Source: Jeotgalibacillus sp. S-D1 (GTDB taxonomy: Bacteria > Bacillota > Bacilli > Bacillales > Jeotgalibacillaceae). Taken from it: a stretch of DNA of 64,000 bases. The DNA is taken from positions 372,001-436,000 of the forward strand of contig NZ_SMZR01000001.1 in assembly GCF_004358665.1 (NCBI RefSeq), written 5' to 3'. A program made the translations under genes and the position numbers. The notes under the pieces were generated by a model. That model saw only the letters and a list, made by a program, of their open reading frames with translations, had not been told where the DNA came from and made no database searches. Numbering within the stretch: the stretch's first letter is position 1; each line of letters begins with the position of its first letter. This document shows, in pieces, positions 1 through 11,384 of the stretch.

Positions 1-197
1 TGATGGGTGAGCTTGAAGAAGATGAAAAACGTCAATTATTGGAAGAGGTGTTAGCGCCGCTCGGCCATAATTTAATTGTAACACCAAAAGATACAGACTT
101 ATTTATGGAGCAGGCAGCCAATGTAATTGCCATGGCGATTAACAGTGCCTTGCATGCCAGTCTTTCAAACGGACAGGGAACGACTGTCACACACTAA
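1..197 (+). CDS. gpr: Germination protease GPR, C-terminal fragment
   Basis: This is the 3' end of a gene whose start lies before the window. The visible residues contain GHNLIVTPK and end in a segment reading ANVIAMAINSALH, which match the C-terminus of GPR, the aspartate-type protease that degrades small acid-soluble spore proteins on germination. The following gene is spoIIP, the usual gpr neighbour in Bacillus. The reading frame is open to the window edge and the stop is TAA at 195-197. The catalytic region is outside the window, so the call rests on the C-terminal match and on synteny. Confidence 0.85.
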   Translation, partial: MGELEEDEKRQLLEEVLAPLGHNLIVTPKDTDLFMEQAANVIAMAINSALHASLSNGQGTTVTH

Positions 198-284
198 GAA
201 TTGCGCAAAAAATTATTACGGTTCTTTCCTTTCTCTCACTGCATAGATTTTATATGAGTCATAAATGTGAGGTGAAGAGAAACG

Positions 285-1403
285 ATGAAACGAACTAAGA
301 TGATTCCAGTAGAACCTATCCTATCTAAAACAGTTTATTCCATTGTACGTACTACAGTATTGCTCTTGTCGTTAACACTCACAGCCATCTGCATGCCTCA
401 TATTCTTTCCTGGTCGAAAAGCCATACAGTAGACTGGCCCAGTGAAATCCCGTTGTCCTGGACAAAGGCTTTTGTACAGATGGAGTCTTCCTCCATTACG
501 CCAAATGAACCGTCTGTCCTGCAGGGCTGGGCAGGTGCGATGAAATTGAAGGCGACAGACCCCACCAAGTGGCTGACGATGGAGGGAGTATTTTTTGACC
601 GTTCCGTAGCGTTTGCGCAAACTTCCGGGGATGCTCTATTTCCTGAGCCTTCAGAGTCCGTTCCTCCTACAGAATGGTTTTTAAATGGAGAGGAAGACGA
701 AGCGCTTGAAGCGGAAACTGAATTAAAGGAAAGCCCGGCTTCTTCTGTCATTGTGCCGAATAAGGTGCTCTTGTATTTTACCCATTCAAGAGAGTCTTAT
801 CTTCCTTATCTGCCTGATACAAAAGATCCGAATAAAGCCCATCACTCTAAAGTGAATATTACCCAAATGGGGCCGGTCATAAAAACAGCGTTGGAGAAGC
901 GAGGGGTCGGAGCAGTCATTGACGATACCGATATTGTTGGAAATTTAAAAAAGCAGGGGATGGACTATACAGAAGCGTATGATGAGTCCAGAAAAGTCGT
1001 TCAAAAGGTTATGAACGACACTCCGCAAATTTCATATCTGGTTGATGTTCACCGTGACTCTGCAAGACGAAATGTTACAGCGCTTGAATATAAAGGAAAG
1101 TCATATGCGAGGGTTGCACTGGTTGTGGGAGGAGAACACGCCCAAAGTGACAAAAATCTGGCCTTAGCGAAAACGGTTCATGAAAAATTAAATGAAAAGA
1201 TTCCTGGTTTATCAAGGGATGTGTATGTAAAAGAAGGAGCAGGGACCAACGGCAAATATAATCAGGATTTGTCGACAAAAGCCATGCTTCTTGAGCTTGG
1301 CGGTGTGGATAACACCATGGAAGAGATACAGTTGTCTGCCGAACTGTTTGCCGATGTGCTTTCTGAAATTGTTTTAGAGGCAGAAGCGGTAAGTCAGCCC
1401 TGA
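285..1403 (+). CDS. spoIIP: Stage II sporulation protein P (cell-wall hydrolase of engulfment)
   Basis: 372-residue membrane-anchored peptidoglycan amidase and endopeptidase of the SpoIIDMP engulfment complex in the mother cell. A hydrophobic segment at about residues 20-43 is the single membrane anchor. A poorly conserved acidic linker follows to about residue 150, then the catalytic domain. Likely zinc or catalytic positions are His167 in FTHSRES, His256 in DVHRD and Glu337 in LELGG. The start has a GAGGTG ribosome binding site just upstream. In B. subtilis spoIIP is transcribed by sigma-E, partly from gpr. The CATAAATG at 260-267 resembles a sigma-E -10, but the -35 is poor and I do not claim a promoter. 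Confidence 0.95.
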   Translation: MKRTKMIPVEPILSKTVYSIVRTTVLLLSLTLTAICMPHILSWSKSHTVDWPSEIPLSWTKAFVQMESSSITPNEPSVLQGWAGAMKLKATDPTKWLTMEGVFFDRSVAFAQTSGDALFPEPSESVPPTEWFLNGEEDEALEAETELKESPASSVIVPNKVLLYFTHSRESYLPYLPDTKDPNKAHHSKVNITQMGPVIKTALEKRGVGAVIDDTDIVGNLKKQGMDYTEAYDESRKVVQKVMNDTPQISYLVDVHRDSARRNVTALEYKGKSYARVALVVGGEHAQSDKNLALAKTVHEKLNEKIPGLSRDVYVKEGAGTNGKYNQDLSTKAMLLELGGVDNTMEEIQLSAELFADVLSEIVLEAEAVSQP

Positions 1404-1420
1404 TTGACGCGATCAGTGCA

Positions 1421-1449
1421 TTGAAACGTTGCTTCCAACCTGTTATACT
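1421..1449 (+). promoter_or_regulatory. Sigma-A promoter of lepA
   Basis: TTGAAA at 1421-1426 and TATACT at 1444-1449 are separated by 17 bases, with an extended -10 TG at 1441-1442. It lies between the spoIIP stop and the lepA ribosome binding site, so lepA has its own vegetative promoter. Confidence 0.8.
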
Positions 1450-1493
1450 GTATGCTAGCAGAATTGCGTCGAAAAAACAGGAGTGGACATGGA

Positions 1494-3323
1494 ATGAATC
1501 AAGAGCAACGATCAAACAGACAAAAAAACATCCGGAATTTTTCTATTATTGCCCATATTGACCATGGGAAATCAACATTAGCTGACCGGATTCTTGAAAA
1601 AACAAAAGCGTTAACATCCAGAGAAATGAAAGCTCAGCTATTAGACTCGATGGACCTTGAGCGTGAGCGGGGCATCACCATTAAACTAAATGCGGTACAG
1701 CTTAAGTACCAGGCGAAAAATGGAGAAGAATATACTTTTCATTTGATTGATACACCAGGTCATGTCGATTTCACCTATGAAGTATCAAGAAGCCTGGCTG
1801 CTTGTGAGGGAGCCATTCTTGTTGTTGATGCAGCACAAGGAATTGAAGCGCAAACCTTGGCCAATGTTTATTTGGCTTTAGATAATGACCTTGAAATATT
1901 GCCGGTTATTAACAAAATTGACCTTCCAGCTGCTGATCCGGAACGTGTCAGGCAGGAGGTTGAAGATGTGATTGGACTGGATGCCTCAGAGGCAGTTCTT
2001 GCTTCGGCGAAAGCTGGAATCGGCATAGAAGAAATCCTTGAGCAGATAGTAGAAAAGGTGCCAGCTCCCGTTGGCGATCCTGAAGCTCCGCTTAAAGCAT
2101 TGATATTTGATTCCTTGTACGATCCGTACCGCGGTGTAGTTGCCTATATTCGAATTGTTGAAGGTAAAGTGAAGCCTGGAGATAAGATCCGGATGATGGC
2201 AACAGGGAAAGAATTTGAAGTAAATGACATCGGTGTGTTTACACCGAAGGCAACGTCCCAGGAAGAGTTGACCGTCGGAGATGTTGGGTATCTAACAGCG
2301 GCTATAAAAAATGTCGGAGACACACGTGTAGGGGATACCATTACTAGTGCTGTCAACCCAACAGAAGAAGCACTGCCCGGATATCGTAAATTGAATCCAA
2401 TGGTTTATTGCGGATTATATCCAATCGATACTGCCCGTTATGTGGATTTAAGGGAAGCGTTGGAAAAACTTGAATTAAACGACTCAGCCCTTCAATTTGA
2501 GCCGGAGACCTCTCAAGCGCTTGGTTTTGGGTTCCGCTGCGGATTCCTTGGACTTCTCCATATGGAAATCATTCAAGAGAGAATTGAGCGGGAATTTAAA
2601 ATTGATTTGATTACTACTGCACCAAGTGTTATTTACGATGTGCATCTCGCAGACGGCACACAAATGATGGTCGATAATCCTTCTATGATGCCTGATGCAC
2701 AATCGATAAATCATGTAGAAGAGCCCTATGTAAAAGCAACAATAATGGTGCCAAACGATTATGTTGGTGCTGTTATGGAACTTTCACAGGCAAAGCGCGG
2801 CAATTTCATCGATATGCAGTACATGGATGATTCACGCGTTAATGTAGTATATGAAATACCGCTGGCAGAAATCGTCTATGATTTCTTCGACCAGTTGAAA
2901 TCAGGTACAAAAGGATATGCATCATTTGACTACGAATTGATCGGTTACCGTGAATCGAAACTGGTAAAAATGGATATTCTTCTTAATGCTGAAAAGGTGG
3001 ATGCGTTAAGTTTTATTGTTCATAATGAATTTGCTTATGAACGAGGCAAGCTGATTGTTGAGAAGCTTAAGGACTTGATTCCCAGACAGCAGTTTGAAGT
3101 GCCTATTCAAGCAGCAGTAGGACAGAAAATAGTTGCCAGATCCACGATAAAAGCAATGCGCAAAAATGTTTTGGCGAAGTGTTACGGAGGAGATATTTCT
3201 CGTAAACGAAAACTACTCGAAAAACAAAAAGCGGGTAAAAAACGCATGAAAATGGTAGGATCAGTAGAAGTGCCGCAGGAAGCTTTTATGGCGGTACTGC
3301 AAATGGATGATTCAGAAAAGTAA
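1494..3323 (+). CDS. lepA: Elongation factor 4 (LepA), ribosome-associated GTPase
   Basis: 609-residue translational GTPase related to EF-G that acts on the ribosome. The P-loop reads HIDHGKST at residues 21-28, followed by DTPGH (G3) and NKID (G4), then EF-G-like domains and the LepA-specific C-terminal domain. The C-terminal end contains [18 protein letters not shown], which is typical of the family. I chose the ATG at 1494 because AGGAGTGG at 1479-1486 is 7 bases upstream and the N-terminus then matches the usual length. The in-frame ATG at 1452 lies inside the spacing between promoter and start and is unlikely. A terminator-like hairpin follows the gene. Confidence 0.98.
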   Translation: MNQEQRSNRQKNIRNFSIIAHIDHGKSTLADRILEKTKALTSREMKAQLLDSMDLERERGITIKLNAVQLKYQAKNGEEYTFHLIDTPGHVDFTYEVSRSLAACEGAILVVDAAQGIEAQTLANVYLALDNDLEILPVINKIDLPAADPERVRQEVEDVIGLDASEAVLASAKAGIGIEEILEQIVEKVPAPVGDPEAPLKALIFDSLYDPYRGVVAYIRIVEGKVKPGDKIRMMATGKEFEVNDIGVFTPKATSQEELTVGDVGYLTAAIKNVGDTRVGDTITSAVNPTEEALPGYRKLNPMVYCGLYPIDTARYVDLREALEKLELNDSALQFEPETSQALGFGFRCGFLGLLHMEIIQERIEREFKIDLITTAPSVIYDVHLADGTQMMVDNPSMMPDAQSINHVEEPYVKATIMVPNDYVGAVMELSQAKRGNFIDMQYMDDSRVNVVYEIPLAEIVYDFFDQLKSGTKGYASFDYELIGYRESKLVKMDILLNAEKVDALSFIVHNEFAYERGKLIVEKLKDLIPRQQFEVPIQAAVGQKIVARSTIKAMRKNVLAKCYGGDISRKRKLLEKQKAGKKRMKMVGSVEVPQEAFMAVLQMDDSEK

Positions 3324-3346
3324 AATGGATAAAATAAGGTAAAAAC

Positions 3347-3388
3347 GGGGAGAGTGCTTCTTGCAGAAGCGATACTCATCCCCTTTTT
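3347..3388 (+). terminator. Hairpin with T-tract between lepA and hemW
   Basis: GGGGAGAGT at 3347 pairs with ACTCATCCCC ending at 3383, with an inner GCTTCT/AGAAGC stem, followed by five T at 3384-3388. It ends only 20 bases before the hemW start, so it may be a partial terminator or attenuator as well as the end of lepA. Confidence 0.7.
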
Positions 3389-3408
3389 GCATGAAAAGAG
3401 GTGGAACC

Positions 3409-4545
3409 ATGACAACTGCAGCTTATATTCATATTCCTTTTTGCCATCATATCTGCCATTACTGTGATTTCAATAAAGTATTTATGAAGAATCAGCCGGT
3501 TGATTTATACATCGAAAAGTTAATTCAGGAAATAAAGCAGCGTGTCACGGCTGTTCAAAAACCGTTTACAAGTATTTTTGTCGGTGGAGGAACTCCTACT
3601 GCGCTTGACGCTCAACAGCTGGAGCAGCTATGTTCGGGGATCGCTGAATATTTGCCATTTAGCGACACAATGGAATATACCTTTGAAGCGAATCCGGGCG
3701 ACTTGTCCAAGGACAAAATAGACGTTCTTCGCAAATACGGAGTAAACCGCTTAAGCTTTGGCGTCCAGTCCTTTAATGATGAGCTTCTGCACAAGATTGG
3801 TCGAAATCACCGTTCTGAAGACGTGTATCGATCCATTCAGGATGCCAGGACTGCGGGATTTGAAAACATAAGCATCGATTTAATCTACTCCTTACCAACT
3901 CAAACATTGAAGGATTTTGAAGAAACGATTGATAAAGCGCTTGCGCTGGGTCTTCCCCATTATTCGGGCTACTCCCTTATCGTTGAACCTAAAACCGTAT
4001 TTTATAATTTAATGAGAAAAGGAAAACTGCCGCTGCCTGGTGAAGAAACGGAAGCGCAAATGTATGAATTGCTTATGAAAAAAATGGCTGAGCATGGTTT
4101 GGCACAGTATGAAATCAGTAATTTTGCCAAGTCTGGATTTGAAAGCAGGCACAATCTTGTGTATTGGGATAATGCGGAATACTTTGGGTTTGGTGCCGGA
4201 GCCCACGGCTATATAGATGGAGTACGATATTCCAATATAGGCGTGGTGTCAAAATACATGGAGCCCATTGAAAAAGGTGTTAAACCAACAATGCATGAGC
4301 ACACTGTTTTAAAAAACGAAATGATGGAAGAAGAAATGTTTCTCGGGCTTAGAAAGACCGAAGGAGTATCGATCAGTCACTTCCGCCAAAAGTATCAAGT
4401 GGACCCGCTTGATCTATTTAAGGATTCAATTGAAGAAATGAAGGAAAGAAAGCTGCTGGAGCAGGATAGAGATTCCCTACGCCTGACCCATCAAGGCCGG
4501 TTTTTAGGGAATGAAGTTTTTCAATCATTTATTGGTGTGATCTAA
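3409..4545 (+). CDS. hemW: HemW, radical SAM heme chaperone-like protein
   Basis: 378-residue radical SAM protein long annotated as oxygen-independent coproporphyrinogen III oxidase (HemN), now classed as the heme chaperone HemW. The Fe-S cluster cysteines are Cys12, Cys16 and Cys19 in PFCHHICHYC, followed by the SAM-binding GGGTPT. The C-terminal HemN domain is present (EEEMFLGLRKT). The ATG at 3409 is preceded by AGAGGTGG. Upstream in-frame starts at 3361 and 3391 fall in or next to the terminator-like hairpin and were rejected. It follows lepA, as in other Bacillus genomes, and precedes the hrcA operon. Confidence 0.93.
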   Translation: MTTAAYIHIPFCHHICHYCDFNKVFMKNQPVDLYIEKLIQEIKQRVTAVQKPFTSIFVGGGTPTALDAQQLEQLCSGIAEYLPFSDTMEYTFEANPGDLSKDKIDVLRKYGVNRLSFGVQSFNDELLHKIGRNHRSEDVYRSIQDARTAGFENISIDLIYSLPTQTLKDFEETIDKALALGLPHYSGYSLIVEPKTVFYNLMRKGKLPLPGEETEAQMYELLMKKMAEHGLAQYEISNFAKSGFESRHNLVYWDNAEYFGFGAGAHGYIDGVRYSNIGVVSKYMEPIEKGVKPTMHEHTVLKNEMMEEEMFLGLRKTEGVSISHFRQKYQVDPLDLFKDSIEEMKERKLLEQDRDSLRLTHQGRFLGNEVFQSFIGVI

Positions 4546-4549
4546 CTGA

Positions 4550-4578
4550 TTGACAGGAATACGCTGATTTGATAAGTT
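4550..4578 (+). promoter_or_regulatory. Probable sigma-A promoter of the hrcA operon
   Basis: A perfect TTGACA -35 is at 4550-4555. The best -10 at 17-base spacing is TAAGTT at 4573-4578, which is weak. The predicted start falls just before the CIRCE operator, as expected for HrcA repression. Confidence 0.6.
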
Positions 4579-4588
4579 AATGTTAGAT

Positions 4589-4615
4589 TTAGCACTCAAG
4601 CTTACAGAGTGCTAA
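4589..4615 (+). promoter_or_regulatory. CIRCE operator (HrcA binding site)
   Basis: Perfect inverted repeat: TTAGCACTC at 4589-4597, a 9-base spacer, and GAGTGCTAA at 4607-4615. This equals the CIRCE consensus with the canonical spacer. It lies between promoter and hrcA start, so HrcA would autorepress the whole chaperone operon. Confidence 0.97.
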
Positions 4616-4629
4616 CAGGGGTGATGAGC

Positions 4630-5670
4630 GTGTTAACTGATCGACAATTACTTATCTTGCAAGTAATCATTGATGACTTTATTCGTTCTGCTCAGCCTGT
4701 AGGATCGAGAAGTCTTTCAAAGAAAAGTGAAATTCAATATAGTTCGGCTACAGTCAGAAATGAAATGTCTGACTTGGAAGAGATGGGTTTTATTGAAAAA
4801 ACTCATACCTCCTCCGGCCGTGTTCCTTCTGAGAAGGGATATCGTTTTTATGTAGATCACTTGCTTTCTCCACAGGCACTGCAGCAGCAGGATATTTCAC
4901 AAATTCATTCGATTTTTGCAGAAAGAATTTTTGAGATGGAAAATATTGTGCAGCGCTCTGCGAAAATCTTATCGGAATTGACTAATTATACATCGATTGT
5001 ACTGGGCCCTAACCTTCAGGAAAACAGGGTGAAGAAGGTCCAAATCGTCCCGCTGTCAGAGGGGACAGCCATTGCCATTATTGTCACAGATACCGGCCAT
5101 GTTGAAAACAGGCGTTTCTCTCTTCCTAACGGGATGAATGCAGATGAAATTGAAAAAATGGTGCGGGTATTAAATGACCGGCTGGTTGGAACACCGCTTA
5201 TGGATCTTCATGACCGCCTGTATCAGGAAATGGCTAACCTGCTAAAACGCCGGATCGCAAATTATGATCTGATGCTGCAGGCATTTGCTGAAATCATGAA
5301 CGTTCCAATACATGACAAGCTGTTTTTTGGTGGAAAGATGAACATGTTGAATCAGCCTGAATTCAGTGATATTGAAAAACTCCGTTTATTAATGGACATG
5401 ATTGAACGGGAAGAAAATCTTTATAAGCTGATCCGCCCGAGCGAAGGGGTAGGCATACAGGTGAAAATCGGCAAAGAAAATGATAATATTGCAATGGAAA
5501 ATTGCAGTTTAATTACAGCAACTTTTCCTGTTGCCAGCGGGCAGCGGGGTTCTCTTGCTATATTAGGCCCGACCAGAATGGAATATTCGCGTGTGATCAG
5601 TTTACTGAATGTTATTAGCACTGATTTATCAAAAGCGTTATCAAGCCTGTATGAAGAATCAGAGGAATAA
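4630..5670 (+). CDS. hrcA: Heat-inducible transcription repressor HrcA
   Basis: 346-residue repressor of class I heat-shock genes that binds CIRCE and is kept active by GroEL. The N-terminal winged helix-turn-helix includes GSRSLSKK and the [20 protein letters not shown] recognition region. The C-terminal dimerisation domain ends near the stop. I chose the GTG at 4630, which gives an N-terminus of (M)LTDRQ: AGGGGTGAT at 4617-4625 is correctly spaced for it but too close to the ATG at 4624. It is the first gene of the operon hrcA-grpE-dnaK-dnaJ-prmA-rsmE-mtaB. Confidence 0.96.
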   Translation: MLTDRQLLILQVIIDDFIRSAQPVGSRSLSKKSEIQYSSATVRNEMSDLEEMGFIEKTHTSSGRVPSEKGYRFYVDHLLSPQALQQQDISQIHSIFAERIFEMENIVQRSAKILSELTNYTSIVLGPNLQENRVKKVQIVPLSEGTAIAIIVTDTGHVENRRFSLPNGMNADEIEKMVRVLNDRLVGTPLMDLHDRLYQEMANLLKRRIANYDLMLQAFAEIMNVPIHDKLFFGGKMNMLNQPEFSDIEKLRLLMDMIEREENLYKLIRPSEGVGIQVKIGKENDNIAMENCSLITATFPVASGQRGSLAILGPTRMEYSRVISLLNVISTDLSKALSSLYEESEE

Positions 5671-5764
5671 TGTTCATGCGATGTTTTGAACATACTAAAT
5701 GGGGGAAAAGGCACTTGGGTTGCTGGTATACTGTTTTTTTGATTATTTCAAGGAGGTGAAACAA

Positions 5765-6340
5765 ATGTCAGAGAAAGAAACAACGAAAGAACAAGAAAAT
5801 GTTGATAAAAGCACAGCTGAAAAAGAAACAGAAACTGTTCAAGCAGAAGCTGCAGAAGCATCTCAAGCCGAAGAAGGTCAGGGTAATGAGGTAACTGCTG
5901 AAAAAGAATGGGAAGCAAAAGCTGAAGAAGCTGAAAACCGTTATTTGCGTCTTCGCGCTGATTTTGATAATTATCGCCGCCGAATTCAAAAAGAAGGTGA
6001 AGCGAAAGAAAAGTACCGTGCTCAAAGCCTGATCACGAACATCTTGCCTGCACTGGATAATTTCGAGCGAGCGCTTAATATAGAGGTATCAGATGACCAA
6101 AATGGATCTTTTCTTAAAGGAATGCAAATGGTTCATACAAGCTTGCTGGATGCATTAAAAGCTGAAGGCCTTGAAGTGATTGAGTCAGTTGGCCAGCAAT
6201 TTGATCCGCATCTTCATCAAGCTGTCATGCAGGTTTCTGAAGAAGGTGTTGATTCCAATACTGTAGTAGAGGAATTCCAAAAGGGATACCGCTTGAAAGA
6301 TCGCGTTATCCGTCCATCCATGGTAAAAGTAAACGAATAA
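5765..6340 (+). CDS. grpE: GrpE, DnaK nucleotide exchange factor
   Basis: 191-residue cochaperone that releases ADP from DnaK. The N-terminal 60 residues are acidic, Glu/Ala-rich and low in complexity. A long helical coiled coil follows ([17 protein letters not shown]), then the beta domain with [10 protein letters not shown] at the end. The ATG at 5765 follows a near-perfect AGGAGGTGA at 5751-5759. It is the second gene of the HrcA operon, 94 bases after hrcA and 37 bases before dnaK. Confidence 0.97.
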   Translation: MSEKETTKEQENVDKSTAEKETETVQAEAAEASQAEEGQGNEVTAEKEWEAKAEEAENRYLRLRADFDNYRRRIQKEGEAKEKYRAQSLITNILPALDNFERALNIEVSDDQNGSFLKGMQMVHTSLLDALKAEGLEVIESVGQQFDPHLHQAVMQVSEEGVDSNTVVEEFQKGYRLKDRVIRPSMVKVNE

Positions 6341-6359
6341 TTTCGTTACATATTCATAA

Positions 6360-8210
<1,851 letters not shown>

Positions 8211-8226
8211 GTAACCAAAATGTCTT

Positions 8227-8270
8227 GAGAAAAGTCAAAGTCACGATAGCCATGACTTTGGCTTTTTCTC
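8227..8270 (+). terminator. Terminator after dnaK
   Basis: GAGAAAAGTCAAAGTCA pairs almost completely with TGACTTTGGCTTTTTCTC across an 8-base loop. The 3' arm itself supplies the T-rich tract. Confidence 0.8.
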
Positions 8271-8452
8271 TGTGGAGCAAAAAAAGTGTTCTCTGGATAA
8301 TATAAATAAACAGTTTTATTTAAAAAGATAATCATGCATGCTTTGAGACTGAGATGCTGTTTTCAAAAAAGATTTGACTGAACGATAAGAATGTGTGCTG
8401 AGGAAATAACAATGTTGGATTTTTCAGATTATTTCCTTTTGATGATTAGTCA

Positions 8453-8482
8453 TTGTACATGAGACTGTGGTAGTGATAAAAT
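8453..8482 (+). promoter_or_regulatory. Probable internal promoter for dnaJ-prmA-rsmE-mtaB
   Basis: TTGTAC at 8453-8458 and TAAAAT at 8477-8482 with 18-base spacing, about 35 bases before the dnaJ start. In B. subtilis an internal sigma-A promoter also serves the distal genes of this operon. Confidence 0.55.
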
Positions 8483-8515
8483 AACCTTCATGTAAAAGGA
8501 CCGGGAGTGTATAAA

Positions 8516-9643
8516 ATGAGTAAAAGAGATTTTTATGAAGTTCTAGGAGTGTCAGAAGGTGCTTCAAAAGAAGAAATAAAAAAAGCGTATCGACGCCTGT
8601 CAAAAAAATATCATCCGGACATCAATAAAGACGAGGATGCAGGAGATAAATTTAAAGAGATAAAAGATGCTTATGAAACATTAAGTGACGAACAAAAACG
8701 TGCTCATTATGATCAATTTGGCCATGCTGATCCAAATCAGGGATTTGGTGGCGGAGGAGCAGGATTTGATGGCTTCGGCGGCTTTGAAGATATATTCAGT
8801 TCCTTCTTCGGTGGCGGAGGAGGCGGAAGACGCCGTGATCCAAACGCCCCGCGTCAAGGGAATGACTTGCAGTATACAATGACGATTACATTTAATGAAG
8901 CGGTATTTGGGAAAGAAACCGAGATTGAGATACCGCGTGAAGAAACATGTGAAACATGTGACGGCAGCGGTGCTAAACCAGGTACCAAGCCGGAAACATG
9001 TCACCACTGTAAGGGAGCAGGACAGGTTAATGTGGAACAGCAAACTCCATTTGGCCGTATTGTGAATCGCAGAGTCTGTCATTACTGTGAAGGTTCCGGG
9101 AAAATTGTTAAAGATAAATGCACAACATGCAGCGGAGCAGGCAAAGTGAAAAAACGCAAAAAAATTCATGTTAAAATCCCTGCCGGAGTGGATGACGGTC
9201 AGCAAATGCGTGTAGGCGGGCAAGGAGAACCAGGCGTAAACGGCGGACCTCATGGCGATCTTTATGTGGTATTCAGAGTAAGAGCACATGAAATATTTGA
9301 GCGTGACGGAGATGATATCTTCCTGGATATGCCAATTACCTTTGCTCAGGCTGCTCTTGGGGATGAACTTGAAGTGCCGACTATTCATGGAAAAGTAAAA
9401 TGGAAGCTGCCAGCAGGCACTCAATCCGGAACAGCTTTCAGACTTAAAGGAAAAGGTGTTAAGAATGTACATGGTTATGGTACAGGTGATCAGAATATCC
9501 GTGTTAAAGTAATTACACCGAAGAAACTTACTGAAAAACAAAAAGAAATTTTACGAGAATTTGCTGATATAAGCGGTGATGTGCCGGATGAGCAGCATGA
9601 TGGTTTTTTTGATAAAGTGAAACGCGCATTTAAGGGTGAGTAA
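8516..9643 (+). CDS. dnaJ: DnaJ (Hsp40) cochaperone
   Basis: 375-residue type I J-protein that delivers substrates to DnaK and stimulates its ATPase. The J domain carries HPD at residues 33-35. A Gly/Phe-rich region of about residues 70-105 follows, then four CxxCxGxG zinc modules ([32 protein letters not shown]), the substrate-binding beta domains and the [12 protein letters not shown] tail. I chose ATG 8516, which matches the family N-terminus MSKRD, over GTG 8507. A GGGAG ribosome binding site is 8 bases upstream. Confidence 0.98.
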   Translation: MSKRDFYEVLGVSEGASKEEIKKAYRRLSKKYHPDINKDEDAGDKFKEIKDAYETLSDEQKRAHYDQFGHADPNQGFGGGGAGFDGFGGFEDIFSSFFGGGGGGRRRDPNAPRQGNDLQYTMTITFNEAVFGKETEIEIPREETCETCDGSGAKPGTKPETCHHCKGAGQVNVEQQTPFGRIVNRRVCHYCEGSGKIVKDKCTTCSGAGKVKKRKKIHVKIPAGVDDGQQMRVGGQGEPGVNGGPHGDLYVVFRVRAHEIFERDGDDIFLDMPITFAQAALGDELEVPTIHGKVKWKLPAGTQSGTAFRLKGKGVKNVHGYGTGDQNIRVKVITPKKLTEKQKEILREFADISGDVPDEQHDGFFDKVKRAFKGE

Positions 9644-9664
9644 ATGAGGAATGGAGTTGGTGGA

Positions 9665-10624
9665 ATGAAATGGTCGGAGATTAGCATTCATACAACAAAC
9701 GAGGCGATTGAGCCGATTTCAAATATATTGCATGAAGCAGGAGCCAGTGGTGTTGTTATCGAAGACCCTAAAGAGCTTACCAAGGAACGTATTGATAAGT
9801 TCGGGGAAATCTACCAACTCGATCCTGATGATTACCCTGATACCGGTGTTATTGTAAAAGCATACATTTCTGTAAATAGTTTCTTAGGGGAAACAGTTGA
9901 CGGGATTAAACAAGCGATTTCGAATCTTGTGACCTTTGATATCGATATTGGGAAAAACAAAGTGGAAATAAGCGAGGTAAATGAAGAGGAATGGGCCACA
10001 GCCTGGAAAAAATATTATAACCCGGTAAAAATCTCTTCGACTTTTACCATTGTTCCGACTTGGGAGGACTATACCCCTGTCTCCAGCGATGAGCTTATTA
10101 TCGAACTGGACCCGGGGATGGCCTTTGGAACAGGCACACACCCTACAACTGTTATGTGTATTCAGGCATTAGAGCGGACAGTAAAAGAAGGCGACCGGGT
10201 AATTGATGTAGGAACAGGTTCAGGTGTGTTAAGTATTGCTTCTGCATTACTTAAAGCGGGTCAAATTCGGGCTTTGGATCTTGATGATGTGGCTGTGACA
10301 GCAGCCCGTCAAAATATTGAATTAAATGGTGTTTCAAACCAGGTTTCTGTTCAGCAGGGCAATCTGTTAAATGAACAAACTGAGCAGGCAGAAGTTATTG
10401 TAGCTAATATTCTGGCTGAAGTTATTATGTTATTTGTAGATGATGCTTACAAGCTGGTCAAACCGGGAGGAACCTTTATTACTTCAGGCATTATCCAGCA
10501 AAAAAAACAGCTTGTTAAAGAAGGGCTCATTTCGTCAGGTTTTGAGATTGAAGAAGTCGTAACGATGGAAGACTGGGTAGCAATAATCGCTAAAAAACCG
10601 CTGGAAGCTCAGGCAGGCGAATAG
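9665..10624 (+). CDS. prmA: Ribosomal protein L11 methyltransferase PrmA
   Basis: 319-residue SAM-dependent methyltransferase that trimethylates ribosomal protein L11. An N-terminal L11-recognition domain starts [14 protein letters not shown]. The methyltransferase domain has FGTGTHPTT, then the SAM-binding loop [12 protein letters not shown], and the NPPY-like catalytic-loop equivalent VANILAEV. The ATG at 9665 has GGAG 8 bases upstream and matches the family start. It sits 21 bases after dnaJ and 2 bases before rsmE, in the order dnaJ-yqeT-yqeU-yqeV known from B. subtilis. Confidence 0.96.
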   Translation: MKWSEISIHTTNEAIEPISNILHEAGASGVVIEDPKELTKERIDKFGEIYQLDPDDYPDTGVIVKAYISVNSFLGETVDGIKQAISNLVTFDIDIGKNKVEISEVNEEEWATAWKKYYNPVKISSTFTIVPTWEDYTPVSSDELIIELDPGMAFGTGTHPTTVMCIQALERTVKEGDRVIDVGTGSGVLSIASALLKAGQIRALDLDDVAVTAARQNIELNGVSNQVSVQQGNLLNEQTEQAEVIVANILAEVIMLFVDDAYKLVKPGGTFITSGIIQQKKQLVKEGLISSGFEIEEVVTMEDWVAIIAKKPLEAQAGE

Positions 10625-10626
10625 CC

Positions 10627-11379
10627 ATGCAGCGCTACTTTTACGATGGGCTTCCAGATGAATCAAACCAATTTATCATGAATGGCGAAGATGCCCATCA
10701 TATTATCCGGGTTATGAGAATGCAGGTAAATGATCAACTTATAGCTGTCTTTAGCGATGAAACGAGTGCTGTATGCCATATTAATCAAATAACAGATGAT
10801 AATGTTTTTTGTGCAATCGACCATTTAATTGTAAATTCTCCGGAACTCCCTGTACAGGTGACCATTGCTCAAGGTTTGCCAAAAGGGGACAAGCTTGAAC
10901 TTGTCATTCAAAAATCAACAGAGCTGGGCGCTTTTTCTTTTCTCCCGTTTACTGCTGAACGATCAATTGTAAAATGGGATGCAAAAAAAGGGGCCAAAAA
11001 AGTAGACAGATGGAGCAAAATTGCCAAAGAAGCGGCAGAACAATCGCACCGGCATCATTTGCCGGCTATCTCAGCTCCCATATCTTTTAAGGAACTGGTA
11101 ACAGCATCAAAATCATTTGACACAGTCGTAGTTGCATTTGAAGAACAGGCGAAAAATGGAGAGCGCTCATTATTTTCAAAAGCTCTTGAAAATGCATCAG
11201 CCGGCCAGTCGATTCTTGTCGTTGTAGGACCTGAAGGCGGACTTTCTGAACGAGAGGTTACACAACTAGAAGAAGCCGGTGCGTTTAGCTGCGGCTTCGG
11301 ACCGCGAATACTAAGAACGGAGACTGCACCGCTTTATGCGCTGGCAGCAATCTCCTATCATTTTGAACTAATGAGGTGA
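10627..11379 (+). CDS. rsmE: 16S rRNA m3U1498 methyltransferase RsmE
   Basis: 250-residue SPOUT-class methyltransferase that methylates N3 of U1498 in 16S rRNA. The N-terminal PUA-like RNA-binding domain starts MQRYFYDGLPDESNQF. The C-terminal knotted SAM-binding domain has the conserved VVGPEGGLSEREV and LGPRILRTETAPLYAL-type motif, here FGPRILRTETAPLYAL. It begins 2 bases after prmA ends and its stop overlaps the ribosome binding site of mtaB, which indicates translational coupling. Confidence 0.95.
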   Translation: MQRYFYDGLPDESNQFIMNGEDAHHIIRVMRMQVNDQLIAVFSDETSAVCHINQITDDNVFCAIDHLIVNSPELPVQVTIAQGLPKGDKLELVIQKSTELGAFSFLPFTAERSIVKWDAKKGAKKVDRWSKIAKEAAEQSHRHHLPAISAPISFKELVTASKSFDTVVVAFEEQAKNGERSLFSKALENASAGQSILVVVGPEGGLSEREVTQLEEAGAFSCGFGPRILRTETAPLYALAAISYHFELMR

Positions 11380-11384
11380 AGAAA

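Larger units (their letters stand above)
8211..8515. other. dnaK-dnaJ intergenic region (about 305 bp)
   Basis: No gene is seen here. It holds the post-dnaK terminator (8227-8270), a second hairpin with a 9-base-pair stem (AGGAAATAA at 8401-8409 and TTATTTCCT at 8429-8437, then TTT), and a likely internal promoter for dnaJ. The gap is long for genes of one operon and suggests that dnaJ onward can be expressed separately from grpE-dnaK. Confidence 0.6.

Noticed and set aside
1452-1493. Longer N-terminus for LepA
   Set aside because: The added residues lie between promoter and ribosome binding site, and the family starts at the ATG at 1494.
1075-1515. 146-codon open frame antisense to spoIIP and the lepA start
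   Set aside because: It covers a sound sigma-A promoter and two certain genes, and has no translation signal.
8681-9541. 286-codon open frame antisense to dnaJ
   Set aside because: It mirrors the codon pattern of dnaJ, has no ribosome binding site or recognisable domain, and dnaJ is certain.
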